From: Perkinsus olseni
Taxonomy: Eukaryota > Perkinsozoa > Perkinsida > Perkinsidae
DNA length: 49,635 nucleotides
Assembly (NCBI GenBank): GCA_013115135.1
Contig: JABANP010000410.1
Coordinates: 1-49,635 of the forward strand
Direction: 5' to 3'
Below the pieces are notes generated by a model. It ran no database searches, was not told the origin of the DNA, and saw nothing but the letters and a program-made list of their open reading frames with translations. The position numbers and the translations under genes were made by a program. Numbering within the stretch: position 1 is the first letter of the stretch; each line of letters begins with the position of its first letter. Below are positions 47,385-49,635 of the stretch, piece after piece.

Positions 47385-48285
47385 GCCTCTGTGTTATCGT
47401 ATTGGCAGCGAAGCATCGGAGTTTGGCCTTAGAGCGACGGGTAGTAGTGATTAGGCACTAGGCAACCCTGGACTGAGCACAACGCGGGCCAGAAGAAAAA
47501 AGCTATCATTCTTGAGTAAAAGATTGTTGATACCATCATCCGCTCAAGGTCATCCTTCAATGGACTGTCCATTAAGCAGATTACGGCCGCGGTTTGGCTC
47601 GAACAAGACCTGCACGCCACCGACAGCAGGGCAGCTCATCAGAACTTGAATACTAAAGACCATTACTCCCTCCACATCCCATGATCGCCTCAAAGATATT
47701 GCTCCCAGCGAAGATAAATGAACAGCATGAATGGTACACGAACACATCAGCCCTCGATCATCCACTCAGTCCCGAGCGGTTACTCATCCGACTCGGTGAA
47801 CCGCCGAGAAAAAGAGGTAAAACAGCCCACAGTGGCCTAGAGGGTGATTGAAAATAGAGGATAACAGGACTTGGACACCATCGGCGGCGAAGCTCCGAAA
47901 TATCCCGCTGGATGTTGACATCTTCAATAGCATCGGCAATTTTCATGGTTTTTATCGCAATGACACTCTTTATCGCAAAATGAGCAGGGATTGTTAAATA
48001 GCCTGCGGGGATGCCCACGAACCCCTTGCAGTATATCCACTTCAACTGCAAATATCGCCATAATGGATGCAGCGACCAAGAGTATAGTCGAACGCATGAG
48101 TGAGGGACGCAAGCCGACTGGAGAACTGGAGACGAAAGAACGTTCCAGGCGCTGTTCTCGCCGCCTCAGGCTAAGGGCTAGATCTGCGTCATCTGGGACG
48201 CTAAGAGCTCGGGCCCGAGATGTCCCATTCGCTAGCCTCGCCGCAAGGTGTCGCGCCCGTTGTCTGCATCGTTGTCTCCCGATGC
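47385..48285. repeat. Duplicated locus, copy b (carries a micropeptide gene)
   Basis: Paralogous to 44696-45490 plus 45821-45905. It lies between the minisatellite and its inverted relic, i.e. inside the apparent inverted-repeat element. A CTATAAAT motif at 48290-48297 is about 190 bp upstream of the peptide start on the minus strand. Confidence 0.75.
47924..48097 (-). CDS. Secreted cysteine-rich micropeptide, copy b
   Basis: 57 residues from ATG 48097; an upstream in-frame TTG was rejected. The leader MRSTILLVAASIMAIFA is followed by VEVDILQGVRGHPRRLF, then Cys at 38, 41, 45, 47, 54 and 56 and a C-terminal Tyr, the same spacing as copy a. Changes from copy a within the cysteine domain (N to D, E to K, H to N) fall between the cysteines. 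The gene sits between inverted repeats, and its 5' flank is also duplicated, so promoter and gene moved together. Confidence 0.7.
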   Translation of the reverse strand: MRSTILLVAASIMAIFAVEVDILQGVRGHPRRLFNNPCSFCDKECHCDKNHENCRCY

Positions 48286-48836
48286 TCTCTCTATAAATGC
48301 CCTCTCCTACGGCAGGAGGGTCTCCTGCGTCTCCCGAGGAGACGATGTGGTTGACAAATTGTAGCTTTTATGCCTTATGTGCTGACTGTCTTGCTCTCGG
48401 GCTCCTCCGACGAGGGTGATAATATCGTTCAGCTGTTGTGATTGGCACGCACCGTGAGGCTCCTTACTGAGTGGCAAGGATCCTTGCTCCTTGCTTTGAA
48501 ATTCAAGGTGCACCTTGAGGAGCCTTTCTTGTGAAAAAACAGGCCCCACGCCAAACTCGTGAGATTATTCTGTCTTTGCCTCGCAGCGGTTACAAATGTC
48601 GAGCTGCAAATTATCGGTATCAGCTCTCCTGCTGTTTCGCGCAGAATAACCTACGAAGCAGTAGAAGGCGGGACACCTGGCGGCGCCGCAGGGAGACACG
48701 ATGCTATCGTCGCGCCTGCTGCAACTCCGAACAGTCCCACCAGTATTACGAGGCGGGCCTCACAACTAATGGAGAGCGTGGCTACTGCAGTCGTCGACTG
48801 CACTGCTGATGCGCAGGTTACACGGAAATGACTTCC
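48286..48836. other. Interior right part of the inverted-repeat element
   Basis: Contains small palindromes such as GGCAGGAGGGTCTCCTGC (48312-48329). A frame of 90 codons at 48559-48831 starts with GTG and is leader-like (RLFCLCLAAVTNV). Without an ATG or homologue I do not call it. Confidence 0.35.
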
Positions 48837-48963
48837 TTATCCGCCAATTGTATCCCCCCGTCTCGACCCTACCGCCAATTTGCTGTCTCAACGACCCGCC
48901 AACGTGAAATCCTCTACCCCCATATGAGCAACGGCCTTATCCGCCAAATAGACTTCTGAATGG
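48837..48963 (-). repeat. Inverted, degenerate copy of the minisatellite unit
   Basis: Read on the minus strand, ACCATTCAGAAGTCTATTTG followed by GCGGATAAGGCCGTTGC, CATATGGGGGT and GTTGAGACAGCAAATTGGCG matches the left edge of the array (46332 onward: ACCATTCAGGAGCCTATTTG and so on). The two edges therefore form inverted repeats about 2.6 kb apart. No clear target duplication was found. Confidence 0.75.
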
Positions 48964-49635
48964 TATGGATCAAAAGTTGTTACGGAAATCTCTCGCTCTC
49001 GATAGTGTCGAGGAGGTCGTAGGAGCACTAACGATGGTAGGGCCAGTCCACGATTGACGAACCCGATAGGCTGGGAAAAACCAATATATGAAAAGGGACA
49101 ACTACGAGAGTAGCCAACTCGTAAGATCGATCAGCTTAATGTACACGCATACACATTGTCGTGGCGAACCCTGATGGCTCTACTAAAAACCCTAACAATT
49201 CGGCCGCTATAGCTCCTGCTATCGGTTGGTGAGGTTCGCCTTGATGCTACAAAGGTGCATAACCTAATCTTTGTGGCTCGGACGGACGGGACCTTTCTCG
49301 TTGCAGTCTTGCCCGGCAGTGACGTGACACCACAGCCAAGCTAGCAACTTAGCTATCAGCGCTCATTCAGTTCATCGCGTTCATGTTATGTCACGTCCGC
49401 GACTAGAGGTGTCCTCTACGTATCATGGCGCAGGGTCTGTGAGTTTCATCAGCCATTCGATCGTTGATGGTCTTCGTCCTTTCACCGCTTTCAATAGTAG
49501 CCTCGACGAGAGTTATCGATTTTTCCCACCTCTGAATGATCACCTTCGTCCCGACTTGGTTGATTGGCGTTCAAGTACTGGCTACCATCACAGCGGCCCA
49601 AAGCGTTGGCGACTACGTTCATGAGGCAGCGAACT
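48964..49635. other. Unassigned right end of window
   Basis: A frame of 78 codons from ATG 49388 to 49624 is open but has no recognisable feature; it could be a first exon truncated by the window. No repeats were recognised. Confidence 0.3.

Noticed and set aside
48559..48831. 90-codon leader-like ORF
   Set aside because: Begins with GTG, no in-frame ATG near the start, no homologue elsewhere in the window.

Overview
This is nuclear DNA of a protist. Four ordinary eukaryotic housekeeping genes carry many short GT-AG introns (mostly 44-150 bp) and are packed head to tail with small gaps. Beside them lie arrays of intronless or nearly intronless secreted-protein genes. The gene set, intron style and gene-dense plus mobile-element-rich mixture fit a Perkinsus-type alveolate. 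That placement is inference; no rRNA or spliced-leader gene is present to confirm it.

Region 1 (1-27090) is a tandem array. Unit 1 (window start to about 12.7 kb) and unit 2 (about 12.7-24.3 kb) are near-identical. Each holds, in order, a minus-strand pepsin-like aspartyl protease (A type, broken in both), a non-autonomous DNA element, a small secreted-protein gene, an intact Spinster-like MFS transporter, a tiny secreted cysteine-rich peptide, a protease relic, and a second protease (B type: intact in unit 1, disrupted in unit 2). Unit 3 (about 24.3-27.1 kb) is older and truncated. It keeps one intact A-type protease and preserves the empty insertion site of the element found in unit 1. Comparing the units shows two Harbinger-like insertions with 3-bp target duplications, a local inversion, complementary deletions and templated microinsertions.

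Region 2 (27250-42861) is a plus-strand housekeeping cluster: CDC5/CEF1 splicing factor (13 exons), mitochondrial phosphate carrier (7 exons), a histidinol-phosphate-aminotransferase-like PLP enzyme with a mitochondrial-type leader (9 exons) and UDP-glucose:glycoprotein glucosyltransferase (3 exons). I assembled the exons by reading splice sites against remembered family motifs. The introns are of interest: two unrelated ones share a 20-mer, and two hold tRNA-like B-box sequences.

Region 3 (42862-49635) is repeat-rich. It has a long-TIR element with a TA target site (43012-44578), a duplicated locus carrying two minus-strand small secreted peptides, and an 11-unit minisatellite (46351-47338) with nested microsatellites and an inverted relic at 48837-48963.

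The most promising undescribed item is a family of about 56-62 residue secreted peptides with the pattern C-x2-C-x3/4-C-x-C-x4/6-C-x-C-Y. It occurs at four loci in two unrelated neighbourhoods, one inside an apparent inverted-repeat element. Many apparent ORF starts in this window are GTG or TTG; I moved starts to ATG wherever one exists.
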